64,000 bases of DNA from Mucilaginibacter sp. UR6-1 (GCF_020880975.1 NZ_JAJIWP010000002.1:372001-436000), one strand, 5' to 3'; shown: positions 1 through 7,820, counted from the first letter of the stretch. Notes: generated by a model not told the origin, from the letters alone. Made by a program: numbers and translations.

Positions 1-226
1 GTCTGACGATAAGTTTGAGAGCTTTTGCGGCTGGCCAAGCTTTGACGATGAGATACCCGGTGCCGTGCAACGCATAACGGATGCCGATGGCCGCCGTACC
101 GAAATACTTTGCGCTAACTGCGGGGCACACTTAGGCCACGTGTTTTTGGGCGAAGGCTTTACCTCCAAAAACACACGCCATTGTGTAAACTCAGTATCGA
201 TGAAATTTGTTCCGCTGGAAGATTAA
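1..226 (+). CDS. msrB: Peptide-methionine (R)-S-oxide reductase MsrB, C-terminal part
   Basis: Reduces the R epimer of methionine sulfoxide in oxidised proteins, using a catalytic cysteine recycled by thioredoxin. The 5' part is cut off by the window edge; reading from base 2 gives 74 residues. Visible are the CGWPSF motif, the zinc-site pair in [12 protein letters not shown], and the C-terminal RHCVNS stretch that carries the catalytic cysteine, so this end is intact. It converges on the HIT gene, and the two stop codons overlap within the four bases 223-226. Family assignment is secure; the N-terminus, and any fusion to MsrA, cannot be judged. Confidence 0.93.
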   Translation, partial: SDDKFESFCGWPSFDDEIPGAVQRITDADGRRTEILCANCGAHLGHVFLGEGFTSKNTRHCVNSVSMKFVPLED

Positions 227-636
227 ATGTCCTCGGAGTTTTGGCGGAGGGCTTCCTTTATCTGGTCTTTGGTGGCTTCAAACTGCTCCGGGGTAAAGCT
301 TAGCTTCGGACGGGAGAAGTTAATATCATCCACATGATTAACCGGGATAAGGTGTATATGCACATGCGGCACCTCAAGGCCTATAACCGCTACGCCGATA
401 CGCTGGCAGGGTACGGCCTTTTCAATACCCTTGGCTACTATTTTAGCAAAAATGTGTAAGCCGGTATACGTTTCATCATCAAGATCAAAAATATAGTCAA
501 CCTCTTTTTTGGGGATCACCAGTACATGACCCTCAGCCAGCGGAGAGATATCTAAAAAGGCTAAAAAATCATTGCTTTCGGCAACAACATGGGCCGGTAT
601 TTCGCCCGCTACTATTTTTGAAAATATACTTGACAT
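223..636 (-). CDS. HIT family protein (histidine triad nucleotide hydrolase)
   Basis: Small cytosolic nucleotide-binding hydrolase of the HINT/HIT family, 137 residues from the chosen start, the usual length. The triad HVHIHLIP lies near residue 100, and the N-terminal [14 protein letters not shown] stretch is typical of the family. The open frame continues 35 codons further upstream (to 741), but that extension is encoded by an 8-bp period repeat and has no family counterpart, so the ATG at 634-636 is taken as the start. It sits downstream of greA in the same direction, and the repeat array fills the space between them. The physiological substrate is unknown. Confidence 0.9.
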   Translation of the reverse strand: MSSIFSKIVAGEIPAHVVAESNDFLAFLDISPLAEGHVLVIPKKEVDYIFDLDDETYTGLHIFAKIVAKGIEKAVPCQRIGVAVIGLEVPHVHIHLIPVNHVDDINFSRPKLSFTPEQFEATKDQIKEALRQNSEDI

Positions 637-644
637 GAATGTAG

Positions 645-788
645 TTATTGATTTATTGAGGGAGTGAATTATTGATTCAGTTAGCTTTTTATTATCGAAT
701 AATTGAAGGATTGAATTAGTGAATTGTTTTTTTAAAATCAATAATTCACTAATTCAATAATTCAATAATTCAATAAATCATCCCTCCA
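645..788. repeat. Inverted pair of 8-bp period arrays (word TGAATTAN)
   Basis: On the plus strand 645-680 and 704-727 read as consecutive octamers such as TGATTTAT, TGAGGGAG, TGAATTAT, TGAAGGAT and TGAATTAG. The segment 739-788 read on the minus strand gives TGATTTAT, TGAATTAT, TGAATTAT, TGAATTAG, TGAATTAT. The arms are therefore inverted copies of the same word family around a T/A-rich spacer. The array fills the whole gap between greA and the HIT gene. It has no coding capacity apart from the spurious HIT extension. Confidence 0.75.
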
Positions 789-792
789 TAAA

Positions 793-1266
793 CTATCTGC
801 TTATTTCAAGCACCTCAAATTCTATTTTACCGGCAGGTACGGTAATTTCAATTTTTTCACCAACTGATTTACCTAATAAGCCCTGGGCAATAGGTGAACT
901 TACCGATATTTTACCTGCCTTGAGGTCAGCCTCGGTTTCTGATACCAATTGGTAGCTCATGGTCGCGCCATTCTTCACATTTTTGATCTTTACGATAGAA
1001 AGCGCTAATACTTTTGAATTATCCAATTTTGACTCATCAAGCAAGCGTGCGCTGGATAGTACCCCTTCAAGTTTGGCTATCTTGCCTTCGTGCAAGCCCT
1101 GCGCTTCTTTAGCGGCATCATATTCGGCGTTCTCTGAAAGGTCGCCTTTATCGCGTGCTTCGGCAATTGCTTTGGCAATGTTAGCACGGCCTGTAGTTTT
1201 TAAATACTGTAATTCTTCCTTTAATTTCTCTAAACCATCTTTGGTATAGTATGATACCTCTGCCAT
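793..1266 (-). CDS. greA: Transcription elongation factor GreA
   Basis: Binds the secondary channel of RNA polymerase and stimulates cleavage of the backtracked 3' RNA end. The 157-residue product has the N-terminal coiled coil with its tip (about residues 35-60, including DLSENAEYDAAKEAQ, with the two acidic tip residues of the family) followed by the C-terminal FKBP-like domain ending in KIEFEVLEISR. Length and order match the family. The start ATG at 1264-1266 gives the expected MAEVSYYTKDGLEKL beginning. No good TAnnTTTG element was found upstream. Confidence 0.97.
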   Translation of the reverse strand: MAEVSYYTKDGLEKLKEELQYLKTTGRANIAKAIAEARDKGDLSENAEYDAAKEAQGLHEGKIAKLEGVLSSARLLDESKLDNSKVLALSIVKIKNVKNGATMSYQLVSETEADLKAGKISVSSPIAQGLLGKSVGEKIEITVPAGKIEFEVLEISR

Positions 1267-1375
1267 AACGCACTAATTAAAATTTTAAAACTGTTAATGT
1301 TGTTGGTTCGTGTCAAAAAAAAACCGCCCTTCCTTTTCATCACAAAAGAAGGACGCGACTCTTTTAAAAAACAAA

Positions 1376-1410
1376 CAAGACTATGTGAGCCATGAGCACG
1401 CATAGTCTTG
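1376..1410 (-). terminator. Probable terminator downstream of the hydroxyacid dehydrogenase
   Basis: A perfect 10-bp stem (CAAGACTATG at 1376-1385 with CATAGTCTTG at 1401-1410) with a 15-nt loop. On the minus strand it is followed by TTTGTTTTTTAAAA, as expected of an intrinsic terminator. It lies about 110 bp upstream of greA, so it would end the transcript from the dehydrogenase. A structured greA leader is the alternative. Confidence 0.5.
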
Positions 1411-1478
1411 CTTTGATATAAAACGAAGATAAAGGATTTAAATTTTATTCTCCAAATTTTTTATCGGTTTTGAGGGGA

Positions 1479-1565
1479 GTTCATGGTTCATGGATCATAG
1501 TTCATGGGTATAATTATTCTTAAGATACCATTCTAACTATGATCCATGAACTATCAACTATGAAC
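1479..1565. repeat. Inverted pair of 7-bp period arrays (word GTTCATR)
   Basis: Plus-strand heptamers GTTCATG, GTTCATG, GATCATA, GTTCATG run from 1479 to 1506. The minus strand of 1534-1565 reads GTTCATA, GTTGATA, GTTCATG, GATCATA, GTTA. A 17-bp perfect inverted match joins 1486-1502 to 1535-1551. The right arm overlaps the 3' end of the dehydrogenase gene and supplies its last codons and stop. Confidence 0.75.
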
Positions 1566-2486
1566 TACAAAAGGCAGCTTCCCGGCCAGTACCTCGCTTA
1601 TTTTTCGGTATGATTCAAAGGTCCAGCCGGCAACGTGCGGGGTCAGGATCACCTTGTTGGTTTTGCACAAATCGGCATACCATTCCTGCTCGCCCAGGGC
1701 CGGGAATTTTTCAACCTCCAATACATCCAGCGCGGCGCCTATTATTTTGCCCTGCTCAATAGCATTCAGTACCGAACGTACCTTGGCCGTTTTACCGCGC
1801 GAGGTATTGATGAAGAATATCGACTTTTTAAAGTGAAAAAAATATTCATCATTGGCAAGGTACTGCGTTTCGGCAGTAAGCGGCACGTGCAGGCTTAGTA
1901 TATCGCTGTGCTTAACAATTTCTTCCATACTTACCTCGCGGGCGTATTTATCGCTAAAGCCGGTTTTATACTTATCGTAAGCAATAACGTTAACCTCAAA
2001 CCCACTTAGCTTGCGGGCAAAGCTTTGGCCCATGTGGCCATAACCGATAATGCCTACGGTGCGGCCCTTCAGTTCGTAACCGCGGTTTTCTTCACGCAGC
2101 CATTTGCCATCGCGCACCTCAAGGTTGCCAATGTTAAACTTGTTCATCAGCGCCAGCAGCATACCTACGGCATGTTCGCCAACGGCATCTGAGTTGCCCT
2201 CAGGGGCATTATATATTTCGATGCCTTTTTGGGCGGCATAGTCGCCATCAATATTATCAATACCGGCACCGGCACGGGTAATAAAACGCAGGTTAGGGGC
2301 GGCATCCATAAAGGCTTTATCAACCTCAAATTTTGAGCGGATAGCCAGTCCCTCATAATCAGCAATTACGGCAAGGGCATCGGCCAGTTTATAATCAGGG
2401 TGATAATCGCAGGTGTAGCCCTTAGCCCCGGCTATTTCCATGTACGACGGATGCAGGTCGTCAACTATTAAAATGTTATTTTTCAA
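1554..2486 (-). CDS. NAD-dependent D-2-hydroxyacid dehydrogenase (SerA/PdxB-like superfamily)
   Basis: Oxidises or reduces a 2-hydroxyacid with NAD; possible substrates are 3-phosphoglycerate or a related acid. Visible are the Rossmann motif in GIIGYGHMGQSFARKLSGF, the substrate-binding NTSRGK segment, the catalytic glutamate region near GAALDVLEVEKF and the catalytic histidine in LTPHVAGW. There is no ATG: the frame runs to TTG at 2513, but TTG at 2486 gives MKNNILIVDD, the normal beginning, with 310 residues. There is no ACT domain, so it is not full-length SerA. The last residues (VVHS) and stop are encoded in a repeat array, so the natural C-terminus has been replaced or trimmed. Confidence 0.85.
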   Translation of the reverse strand: MKNNILIVDDLHPSYMEIAGAKGYTCDYHPDYKLADALAVIADYEGLAIRSKFEVDKAFMDAAPNLRFITRAGAGIDNIDGDYAAQKGIEIYNAPEGNSDAVGEHAVGMLLALMNKFNIGNLEVRDGKWLREENRGYELKGRTVGIIGYGHMGQSFARKLSGFEVNVIAYDKYKTGFSDKYAREVSMEEIVKHSDILSLHVPLTAETQYLANDEYFFHFKKSIFFINTSRGKTAKVRSVLNAIEQGKIIGAALDVLEVEKFPALGEQEWYADLCKTNKVILTPHVAGWTFESYRKISEVLAGKLPFVVHS

Positions 2487-2556
2487 AGTCAAACTGTTAT
2501 ATTCGGCAGCCAAATTACAAATTATTATCGCTCATAAATCCGCACCGGTTACAGTT

Positions 2557-3711
2557 ATGACAATCAATCAACCAGTGCCTGCCACTGATGCTCCTAAAAG
2601 CAAGCTTAGTTATATCAATAATGTAAAAGTACTGCTTACCGGCCTTGTTATTATACACCACGTGCTGGTTACTTATGGCGCGCCGGGCGGTTGGTATTAT
2701 TCTGAAAAAACAAGCCTCGCAGGTGCCCTTATTCCCATGACGATAGTTGTTGCCATCAATCAATCGTTTTTTATGGGTTATTTTTTCTTTTTGTCGGCGC
2801 TGTTTGTGCCATCATCCTATAATAAAAAAGGTGCCGGCCGTTTCATAACCGATAGGTTGCTGCGCCTGGGTATTCCGTTAATGTTTTACTCGTTTGTTTT
2901 ATCACCCTTTATGAACTACCTTGTTTATTATTACGCCGGTGAACATCATATCTCCTTTGGCCAATATTTAAGCGGGTATGATGATTGGGTGAGCTTTGGC
3001 GTAATGTGGTTTGTGGTTGCCTTACTGTTATTTACTATTTGCTACGCGGTTATCAGGCTTGTATCAAAAAGCGCCATAACTATAAGGATCAATCTGCCAT
3101 CTAATAAACGCATCCTGCTTTTTGCAACAGGCGTAGGGGTAATAAGCTTTGCCGTACGAATAATTTTTCCGGTTGGCTGGGTGCTTAAACCGCTGGGCTT
3201 TCAGTTGGGGCATTTTACGCAATACATAGCTTTATTTACGCTGGGTATAATAGCGTCTAATAATAACTGGCTCGGGCAGATTAGCCAGGAGCAGGCACGC
3301 CGTATGCGGCGCATAGCCATCAGCATCGGCGGCTTGGGCCTGTTATCCATCTATGCCATTAAAGTTATATTTAACGTGCCAATTGAATGGTTTAGCGGTG
3401 GTTTTAATTATATCTCGCTACTTTATTCTGTTTGGGAGCAGCTTACCGGTTTTGCTATTTGCGTGGCTGTAACAGGCATAGCCAAATATCGTTGGGATAA
3501 CAGGTCAGCCATGCTTGGCAATTTGTTGCGGGCGGCATTTGCTACTTACATTTTTCATCCGCTGGTGCTTATCGTGTTATCTATACTTTTCAGGCCTTTG
3601 GCTATTGATCCGGCTGTAAAAGCGTTGCTGGTAGCTCCGCTGGGTGTTGCGGGCAGTTTTGCTTTGGCACTGCTTTTGGTACGTATGCCATTGGTGAACA
3701 GGGTTATTTAA
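2557..3711 (+). CDS. Membrane acyltransferase, acyltransferase-3 family
   Basis: Polytopic inner-membrane enzyme of the acyltransferase-3 (OafA/OatA/NodX) family, which O-acylates surface glycans or other envelope molecules. The 384-residue product starts with SYINNVKVLLTGLVIIHH, where the family histidine lies at the end of the first membrane helix, and continues with about ten hydrophobic segments. No C-terminal SGNH esterase domain is present, so any partner esterase is elsewhere. The ATG at 2557 was chosen because the longer frame (to 2440) overlaps the divergent dehydrogenase. Only about 70 bp separate the two starts. The actual acceptor is not predictable. Confidence 0.85.
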   Translation: MTINQPVPATDAPKSKLSYINNVKVLLTGLVIIHHVLVTYGAPGGWYYSEKTSLAGALIPMTIVVAINQSFFMGYFFFLSALFVPSSYNKKGAGRFITDRLLRLGIPLMFYSFVLSPFMNYLVYYYAGEHHISFGQYLSGYDDWVSFGVMWFVVALLLFTICYAVIRLVSKSAITIRINLPSNKRILLFATGVGVISFAVRIIFPVGWVLKPLGFQLGHFTQYIALFTLGIIASNNNWLGQISQEQARRMRRIAISIGGLGLLSIYAIKVIFNVPIEWFSGGFNYISLLYSVWEQLTGFAICVAVTGIAKYRWDNRSAMLGNLLRAAFATYIFHPLVLIVLSILFRPLAIDPAVKALLVAPLGVAGSFALALLLVRMPLVNRVI

Positions 3712-3735
3712 AGCCTGCTTGCCGTTACTTACCAA

Positions 3736-4287
3736 ATGAGATCATTTAAAGAAATTACCGCCGGCCTGAAGCATCAGGCTGACACACTGGCACAACGCGG
3801 CTTCAGGCAGATATTTGATCGTATAGATCAGTTCAACATAAAAAAAGGCGTTGATAAACTGGGCCTCGAAGGTTTTATTAACCAATGCGCTTACCTGGCA
3901 GCGGGTACCGGTGTACTGTCGGGCACTGGTGGTGTACTTACCATGGCCCTGGGTATTCCGTTTGATGTGGTGAATCTTATCACACAGCAATTCCGCATTA
4001 CCATGGCTATAAATTACTACAAAAAAGGTACGTATAAAATCAGCTTTGATGAGTTTATGAAGATTGTTGCGGCATCCCTAAAAGTAGAGGCCAGCATAGC
4101 CCTCACCAAAAATGTGCTCGAAGCTGTAGCCGAAAAGTTAATGCTGAAACTTGGCGCACGTGCTGCCCAGCGCCTGGTGCCCGTAGTAGGCGCGGTAATT
4201 GGCGGTACTGCTAATTATCTTTTTATCAAACGCATGGCCGAATCTGTTAAGGATTTGCATGGTAAGGATGAGGTGATTAAGCTGTAA
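3736..4287 (+). CDS. EcsC family protein
   Basis: A 183-residue EcsC-family protein of unknown biochemical role. It begins 24 bp after the acyltransferase stop, so the two are probably co-transcribed. It has glycine- and alanine-rich amphipathic segments (about residues 55-80, GTGVLSGTGGVLTMALGIPFDVVNL, and 135-160, RLVPVVGAVIGGTANYLF) that could associate with membrane. The family name comes from the Bacillus ecs operon, but this short stand-alone form has no ABC transporter beside it. It converges on the toxin gene with a 3-bp gap. Confidence 0.75.
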   Translation: MRSFKEITAGLKHQADTLAQRGFRQIFDRIDQFNIKKGVDKLGLEGFINQCAYLAAGTGVLSGTGGVLTMALGIPFDVVNLITQQFRITMAINYYKKGTYKISFDEFMKIVAASLKVEASIALTKNVLEAVAEKLMLKLGARAAQRLVPVVGAVIGGTANYLFIKRMAESVKDLHGKDEVIKL

Positions 4288-4290
4288 GGC

Positions 4291-4584
4291 TTAGTATTTG
4301 CGTTTATCGGGGTTTTGTCTGTTATCCCAAAATTGAAGCAAAAAAATCTCGTCTGATCGGATAATGTAGAACAGTGAGTTTTGCTTACCGATTGTGGCTT
4401 TACGGATTTGTTTAATGGATGAGGCTTTAAATAGATATGGCTGGATGGAAATATTATTTATTAATGCGTTTACACATTCATTAAAGTATTCAACATCTTT
4501 TATTGTCCATTCTTGTTGTAGATAGGAGATAATGCTTTCGTAAGAGTTTACAGCCTCTGTAGTCCAGTTAACCTTTAAGGCCAT
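4291..4584 (-). CDS. ParE/RelE-superfamily toxin
   Basis: A basic 97-residue protein with the ParE/RelE layout: N-terminal WTTEAVNSYESIISYLQQEW helical hairpin, middle QPYLFKASSIKQIRKATIGKQNSLFYII strand region, and C-terminal ILLQFWDNRQNP. The last part is typical of ParE-like toxins in Bacteroidota. It overlaps the upstream antitoxin gene by 17 bp, the usual translational coupling of type II systems. Whether it targets gyrase or the ribosome cannot be told from sequence. Confidence 0.8.
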   Translation of the reverse strand: MALKVNWTTEAVNSYESIISYLQQEWTIKDVEYFNECVNALINNISIQPYLFKASSIKQIRKATIGKQNSLFYIIRSDEIFLLQFWDNRQNPDKRKY

Positions 4585-4804
4585 ATTTGTTTCTCATGTC
4601 ACGCATTACTGATTCATGATCTCTTACACGGCCATTGTTCATGTCATCAATACCGCGTTCAATACCAGTTTTTACATGTCCAGGCAGATCATTGTAAAAG
4701 TCATAATCGTCTTTTAGTACAGCCTTAACTTCATTAAGCGTGCGTTCATCCTCTACATCTAATAAAAGCCGAACTAACTCTATTTTTTCTGCCTGTAAGT
4801 CCAT
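4568..4804 (-). CDS. Antitoxin partner of the ParE/RelE-type toxin
   Basis: An acidic 78-residue protein upstream of and overlapping the toxin, as expected of a type II antitoxin. It has an N-terminal helical segment (LQAEKIELVRLLLDVEDERTL) and a C-terminal toxin-binding tail with GIERGIDDMNNGRVRDHESV, a pattern shared by Bacteroidota antitoxins next to ParE-like toxins. ATG at 4802-4804 is preferred over the in-frame TTG two codons upstream. No obvious ribbon-helix-helix signature is seen, so the DNA-binding class is uncertain. Confidence 0.75.
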   Translation of the reverse strand: MDLQAEKIELVRLLLDVEDERTLNEVKAVLKDDYDFYNDLPGHVKTGIERGIDDMNNGRVRDHESVMRDMRNKYGLKG

Positions 4805-4822
4805 ATTCAAATATAACGAATA

Positions 4823-5602
4823 TTACCTCGTTTCAGTTATCCTATTTGTCAGCGCTACAAAATCATTAACCGTCAATCTTTCGGCACGGAGTTCAAGCAT
4901 GGGTTCATCGGTAAGCTTTTCTTTGTTGATGAGTGATGAAAGAGCGTTACGCAACGTTTTTCGGCGCTGATTAAATCCTGCTTTAACTACCTGCCAAAAC
5001 AGCTTTTCGTCACAACCTAATTCCTGCACCTCGTTGCGTGTCATGCGTATAACGGCCGATAGCACTTTTGGCGGCGGATTAAATACCCCGGCTTTTACCG
5101 TAAACAGGTATTCTACCTTATAATAAGCCTGTAAAAACACACTTAATATACCATATTCCTTACTGCCTGCTTTGGCATTACAGCGCTCGGCAACCTCTTT
5201 TTGGAACATGCCCACTACTTCGGGCACCTGGTGGCGGTTATCCAGTATCTTAAAAAGTATTTGTGATGATATATTGTACGGAAAGTTACCAATAACAGCC
5301 AGCGGCCCGTTAAAGGTAGCCGCGAAATCCAGCTCCAAAAAGTCGGCATTGATCAGCCTGCTGCCCAACTGCGGATATTTTTTACCTAAAAACTCGTACG
5401 ATTCGGTATCAATATCAATCAGGTAGGTTTCATAATCTGTTTTTTGTAACAGAAAATCCGACAGGATGCCCATACCCGGACCAACTTCCAGCACCTGCTT
5501 GTAACCTAACTGCGGCCTTAATGCTTCCACAATTTTTGAGGCGATATTTTTATCGGTAAGAAAATGCTGGCCGAGGTGTTTTTTAGCCCTGACTATTGAC
5601 AT
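4823..5602 (-). CDS. rsmA: 16S rRNA dimethyladenosine transferase RsmA/KsgA
   Basis: Dimethylates the two adjacent adenines of helix 45 in 16S rRNA, a late checkpoint of small-subunit assembly. The 259-residue product has the early AKKHLGQHFLTDKN motif, the SAM-binding GPGMG at about residue 41, the catalytic NFPYNISSQ at about 106, and the C-terminal FNQRRKTLRNAL helix. The ATG at 5600-5602 gives MSIVRAKK; an upstream in-frame ATG adds only three residues. It is followed 18 bp later by the antitoxin gene, so the toxin-antitoxin pair could be read through from it. Confidence 0.97.
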   Translation of the reverse strand: MSIVRAKKHLGQHFLTDKNIASKIVEALRPQLGYKQVLEVGPGMGILSDFLLQKTDYETYLIDIDTESYEFLGKKYPQLGSRLINADFLELDFAATFNGPLAVIGNFPYNISSQILFKILDNRHQVPEVVGMFQKEVAERCNAKAGSKEYGILSVFLQAYYKVEYLFTVKAGVFNPPPKVLSAVIRMTRNEVQELGCDEKLFWQVVKAGFNQRRKTLRNALSSLINKEKLTDEPMLELRAERLTVNDFVALTNRITETR

Positions 5603-5742
5603 GGTGAACAAATATTTGGCAAATTAAGGCATATTTGTGCTTTTATCAGGCAGTTTAAACCTAAAAATATTTAATTTGCGTGATTATTGCCTCACCTCGC
5701 AATAACTGTTTTGGCAGATATTTCAGGCTTTGGCAATTAAAA

Positions 5743-5772
5743 AACCGGTGAAAACAAAAATCATCACCGGTT
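5743..5772 (-). terminator. Hairpin in the divergent rsmA-pdxA gap
   Basis: A 9-bp perfect stem (AACCGGTGA at 5743-5751 with TCACCGGTT at 5764-5772). On the minus strand it is followed by TTTTTTAATT, so it looks like an intrinsic terminator pointing towards rsmA. It ends 16 bp before the pdxA ATG, so on the plus strand it would sit in the pdxA leader. Its role is uncertain: it may block antisense transcription or structure the leader. Confidence 0.45.
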
Positions 5773-5788
5773 AAAAATCATAAACAGT

Positions 5789-6844
5789 ATGAGCGGTAAA
5801 ATAAAGGTTGGTATCAGTATAGGCGATGTTAATGGTATTGGTTTAGAGATAATTATAAAAACCCTGTCAGAAAGTAAGGTATATGATTATTGTACGCCTA
5901 TTGTGTATGGGCACACCAAAGTAGCCTCCTTTTACCGCCGTTTAAGTAATACCAGCGAATTTGTTTTTAACGTGATAGGTGATGCATCTCAGGCTCAGCA
6001 CCGCAAACCCAACATGATCAATTGCTGGGAAGAGGATGTAAAGCTGGAGCCGGGCATTATCAATGCAACAGGCGGCAAGTACGCTTTGCTCTCGTTAGAA
6101 CGCGCTACCAATGATCTGCTGGCCGGTGAAATTGATGTACTGGTTACCGCGCCGATCAATAAAGAGAATATACAAAGCGAAACCTTTCATTTTCCGGGCC
6201 ATACCGAGTATTTGCAGGAGCGTGATAACGCCACCGATTCGCTCATGTTTTTGGTGAGCGATAACATCAGGGTAGGGGTGGTTACAGGGCATATTCCTAT
6301 CTCGCAGGTGTCAAACAGTATTACTGCCGACAAAATATTGAGTAAGCTAAAGCTGATGGAAGCCAGCCTTCGTAATGATTTTTGGATACGTAAACCCAAG
6401 ATTGCCGTACTGGGCCTTAACCCGCATGCCAGTGATAACGGACTGATAGGTGATGAGGAGCAGAAAGTGATCATTCCGGCTATTGAGGAGGCGCGTAACA
6501 ATGGTATTCTGGCTTTCGGGCCTTACGCTGCCGATGGCTTTTTTGCCAGCGGCGCCTATAAACAGTTTGATGCCGTGCTGGCCATGTACCACGATCAGGG
6601 TTTGATACCTTTTAAACAAATAGCCTTTGAGGATGGGATTAATTTTACGGCAGGCCTAAGCTTTGTACGTACCTCGCCCGATCATGGTACCGCTTATGAT
6701 ATTGCCGGCAAGAACCAGGCATCAGAGCGCTCGTTCCGTGAGGCGTTGTTTGCTGCCCTGCACATCATCCGCAACCGCCGCGAAAATGCCGAGCTTACTG
6801 AAAACCCGCTAACCCATCATAAACTGACGAGGGACAGGGATTAA
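5789..6844 (+). CDS. pdxA: 4-hydroxythreonine-4-phosphate dehydrogenase PdxA
   Basis: Oxidises 4-phosphohydroxy-L-threonine with NAD in the DXP-dependent pyridoxal phosphate pathway. The 351-residue protein begins KVGISIGDVNGIGLEIIIK and contains the metal-binding histidines in FHFPGHTEYL (about residue 135), LNPHASDNGLIGDEE (about 210) and MYHDQGLIPFK (about 268), plus the substrate-binding RTSPDHGTAYDIAG. It stands alone, with pdxJ not in view. A repeat array follows its stop codon. Confidence 0.97.
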   Translation: MSGKIKVGISIGDVNGIGLEIIIKTLSESKVYDYCTPIVYGHTKVASFYRRLSNTSEFVFNVIGDASQAQHRKPNMINCWEEDVKLEPGIINATGGKYALLSLERATNDLLAGEIDVLVTAPINKENIQSETFHFPGHTEYLQERDNATDSLMFLVSDNIRVGVVTGHIPISQVSNSITADKILSKLKLMEASLRNDFWIRKPKIAVLGLNPHASDNGLIGDEEQKVIIPAIEEARNNGILAFGPYAADGFFASGAYKQFDAVLAMYHDQGLIPFKQIAFEDGINFTAGLSFVRTSPDHGTAYDIAGKNQASERSFREALFAALHIIRNRRENAELTENPLTHHKLTRDRD

Positions 6845-6847
6845 TTT

Positions 6848-7004
6848 GGGCATTTGTCAATAGGCATTGGTCATTATATTTGTCATTAGGCAATAATAAT
6901 TAGTCATTGTTCTGTTGTTTGGCAATAATTATTGGTTGGTAATTACCAACCATAATTATTAATGCCTTATGTCCAATAACTAACGCCCCAATGCCTAATC
7001 ACTA
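6848..7004. repeat. Inverted pair of 7-bp period arrays with a central palindrome
   Basis: Left arm 6848-6910 reads as heptamers such as GGGCATT, TGTCAAT, AGGCATT, GGTCATT, TGTCATT, AGGCAAT, AGTCATT. The minus strand of 6961-7004 reads AGTGATT, AGGCATT, AGTTATT, GGACATA, AGGCATT with one 8-base unit. Between the arms lies an 18-bp perfect palindrome (6934-6951), extended by AT-rich arms to about 37 bp with one bulged base. It occupies the gap between pdxA and the DUF177 promoter. Confidence 0.75.
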
Positions 7005-7042
7005 TAAATAAAAAAACACTTTCCACATTTAGGAAAAATCCC

Positions 7043-7050
7043 TACATTTG
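7043..7050 (+). promoter_or_regulatory. TAnnTTTG promoter element of the DUF177-rpmF-plsX-fabH operon
   Basis: TACATTTG matches the Bacteroidota -7 consensus TAnnTTTG and lies 18 bp before the chosen TTG start of the DUF177 gene, leaving a short leader. A clear -33 TTTG was not seen at the right distance; the closest is TTTC near 7020. Confidence 0.6.
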
Positions 7051-7068
7051 CGGGCTAATTGTTGCTCA

Positions 7069-7593
7069 TTGAAATCACTAAGGAAATATACGATACCATT
7101 TTCCGGCTTAAAGCTGGGTAAGCATCGTTTTGACTTTGATGTTGATGATTCCTTTTTTGAGGAATTTGAATATTCGCTGGTAAAAAAAGCTAAGCTTGTA
7201 TGCAATGTTGAGCTTGATAAACAGGAAACTATGATGATCCTGAATTTCGAGATAGACGGTTGGATAGAGCTTACCTGCGACAGGTGTTTGAACGAGTATC
7301 AGCACCCGGTACATTCACGCGAACAGCAGATAATTAAATTCAGTGAAGAAGAGATAGATGAGGATGATGAGATCATAACCCTCGGAAAGAATGACCATGA
7401 GATAGATATTTCAGGTTTGATATACGAGTATGTTACTGTAGCCGTGCCCTTTATAGCATCGTGCAGTGGTGACGATAGTACAGATAAGTGTAATAAAGAA
7501 ATGCTTGATAAGCTTAACGCGCTATCGGGCAGTGATGATGATAAGAACGAGGCGCCTGACCCGCGTTGGGACGCACTCAAAAACATTAAGTAA
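7069..7593 (+). CDS. DUF177 (YceD-like) domain protein
   Basis: Member of the YceD/DUF177 family, whose gene usually precedes rpmF, as here (17 bp gap). The family has been linked to 23S rRNA maturation in other organisms and plants, but the molecular role in Bacteroidota is not established. The 174-residue product has two cysteine pairs, one in LTCDRCLNEYQ (about residue 70) and another in the ASCSGDDSTDKC segment, suggesting metal binding or structural disulfide-free pairs. The start is TTG at 7069, giving MKSLRKYTIPFSGLKLGKH, the usual beginning; the longer frame begins inside the promoter element. Confidence 0.85.
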   Translation: MKSLRKYTIPFSGLKLGKHRFDFDVDDSFFEEFEYSLVKKAKLVCNVELDKQETMMILNFEIDGWIELTCDRCLNEYQHPVHSREQQIIKFSEEEIDEDDEIITLGKNDHEIDISGLIYEYVTVAVPFIASCSGDDSTDKCNKEMLDKLNALSGSDDDKNEAPDPRWDALKNIK

Positions 7594-7610
7594 TAATTAT
7601 TTAGGAAATT

Positions 7611-7802
7611 ATGCCAAATCCAAAAAGAAAACTCTCGAAATCAAGAAGAGATAAACGCAGAACGCATTACAAAGCCGAAGCGCCAACTTTAACAACCTGC
7701 CAAACTACAGGTGCTGTTCACCTGCCACACAGAGCTTATACTGTTGATGGTAATGTTTACTATAACGGTAAATTACTGATCGAGAAAACAGCAGTAGCTT
7801 AA
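7611..7802 (+). CDS. rpmF: 50S ribosomal protein L32
   Basis: A 63-residue basic ribosomal protein with the N-terminal MPNPKRKLSKSRRDKRR signature. Only one cysteine is present (TTCQTTGA), so this is the zinc-free form of L32, not the four-cysteine zinc-ribbon form. It lies between the DUF177 gene and plsX, the widely conserved arrangement linking ribosome and lipid synthesis. Confidence 0.97.
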   Translation: MPNPKRKLSKSRRDKRRTHYKAEAPTLTTCQTTGAVHLPHRAYTVDGNVYYNGKLLIEKTAVA

Positions 7803-7820
7803 GCTTAATTTTCACATCTG

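Noticed and set aside
637..741. N-terminal extension of the HIT protein
   Set aside because: Encoded by 8-bp period repeat; the family begins at the internal ATG 634-636.
645..788. CRISPR array
   Set aside because: Units are only 7-8 bp, lack spacers of constant length and are inverted; no cas genes in the window.
959..1249. Plus-strand frame opposite greA
   Set aside because: Antisense shadow of a clear gene; composition rich in Ser and Ala without family match.
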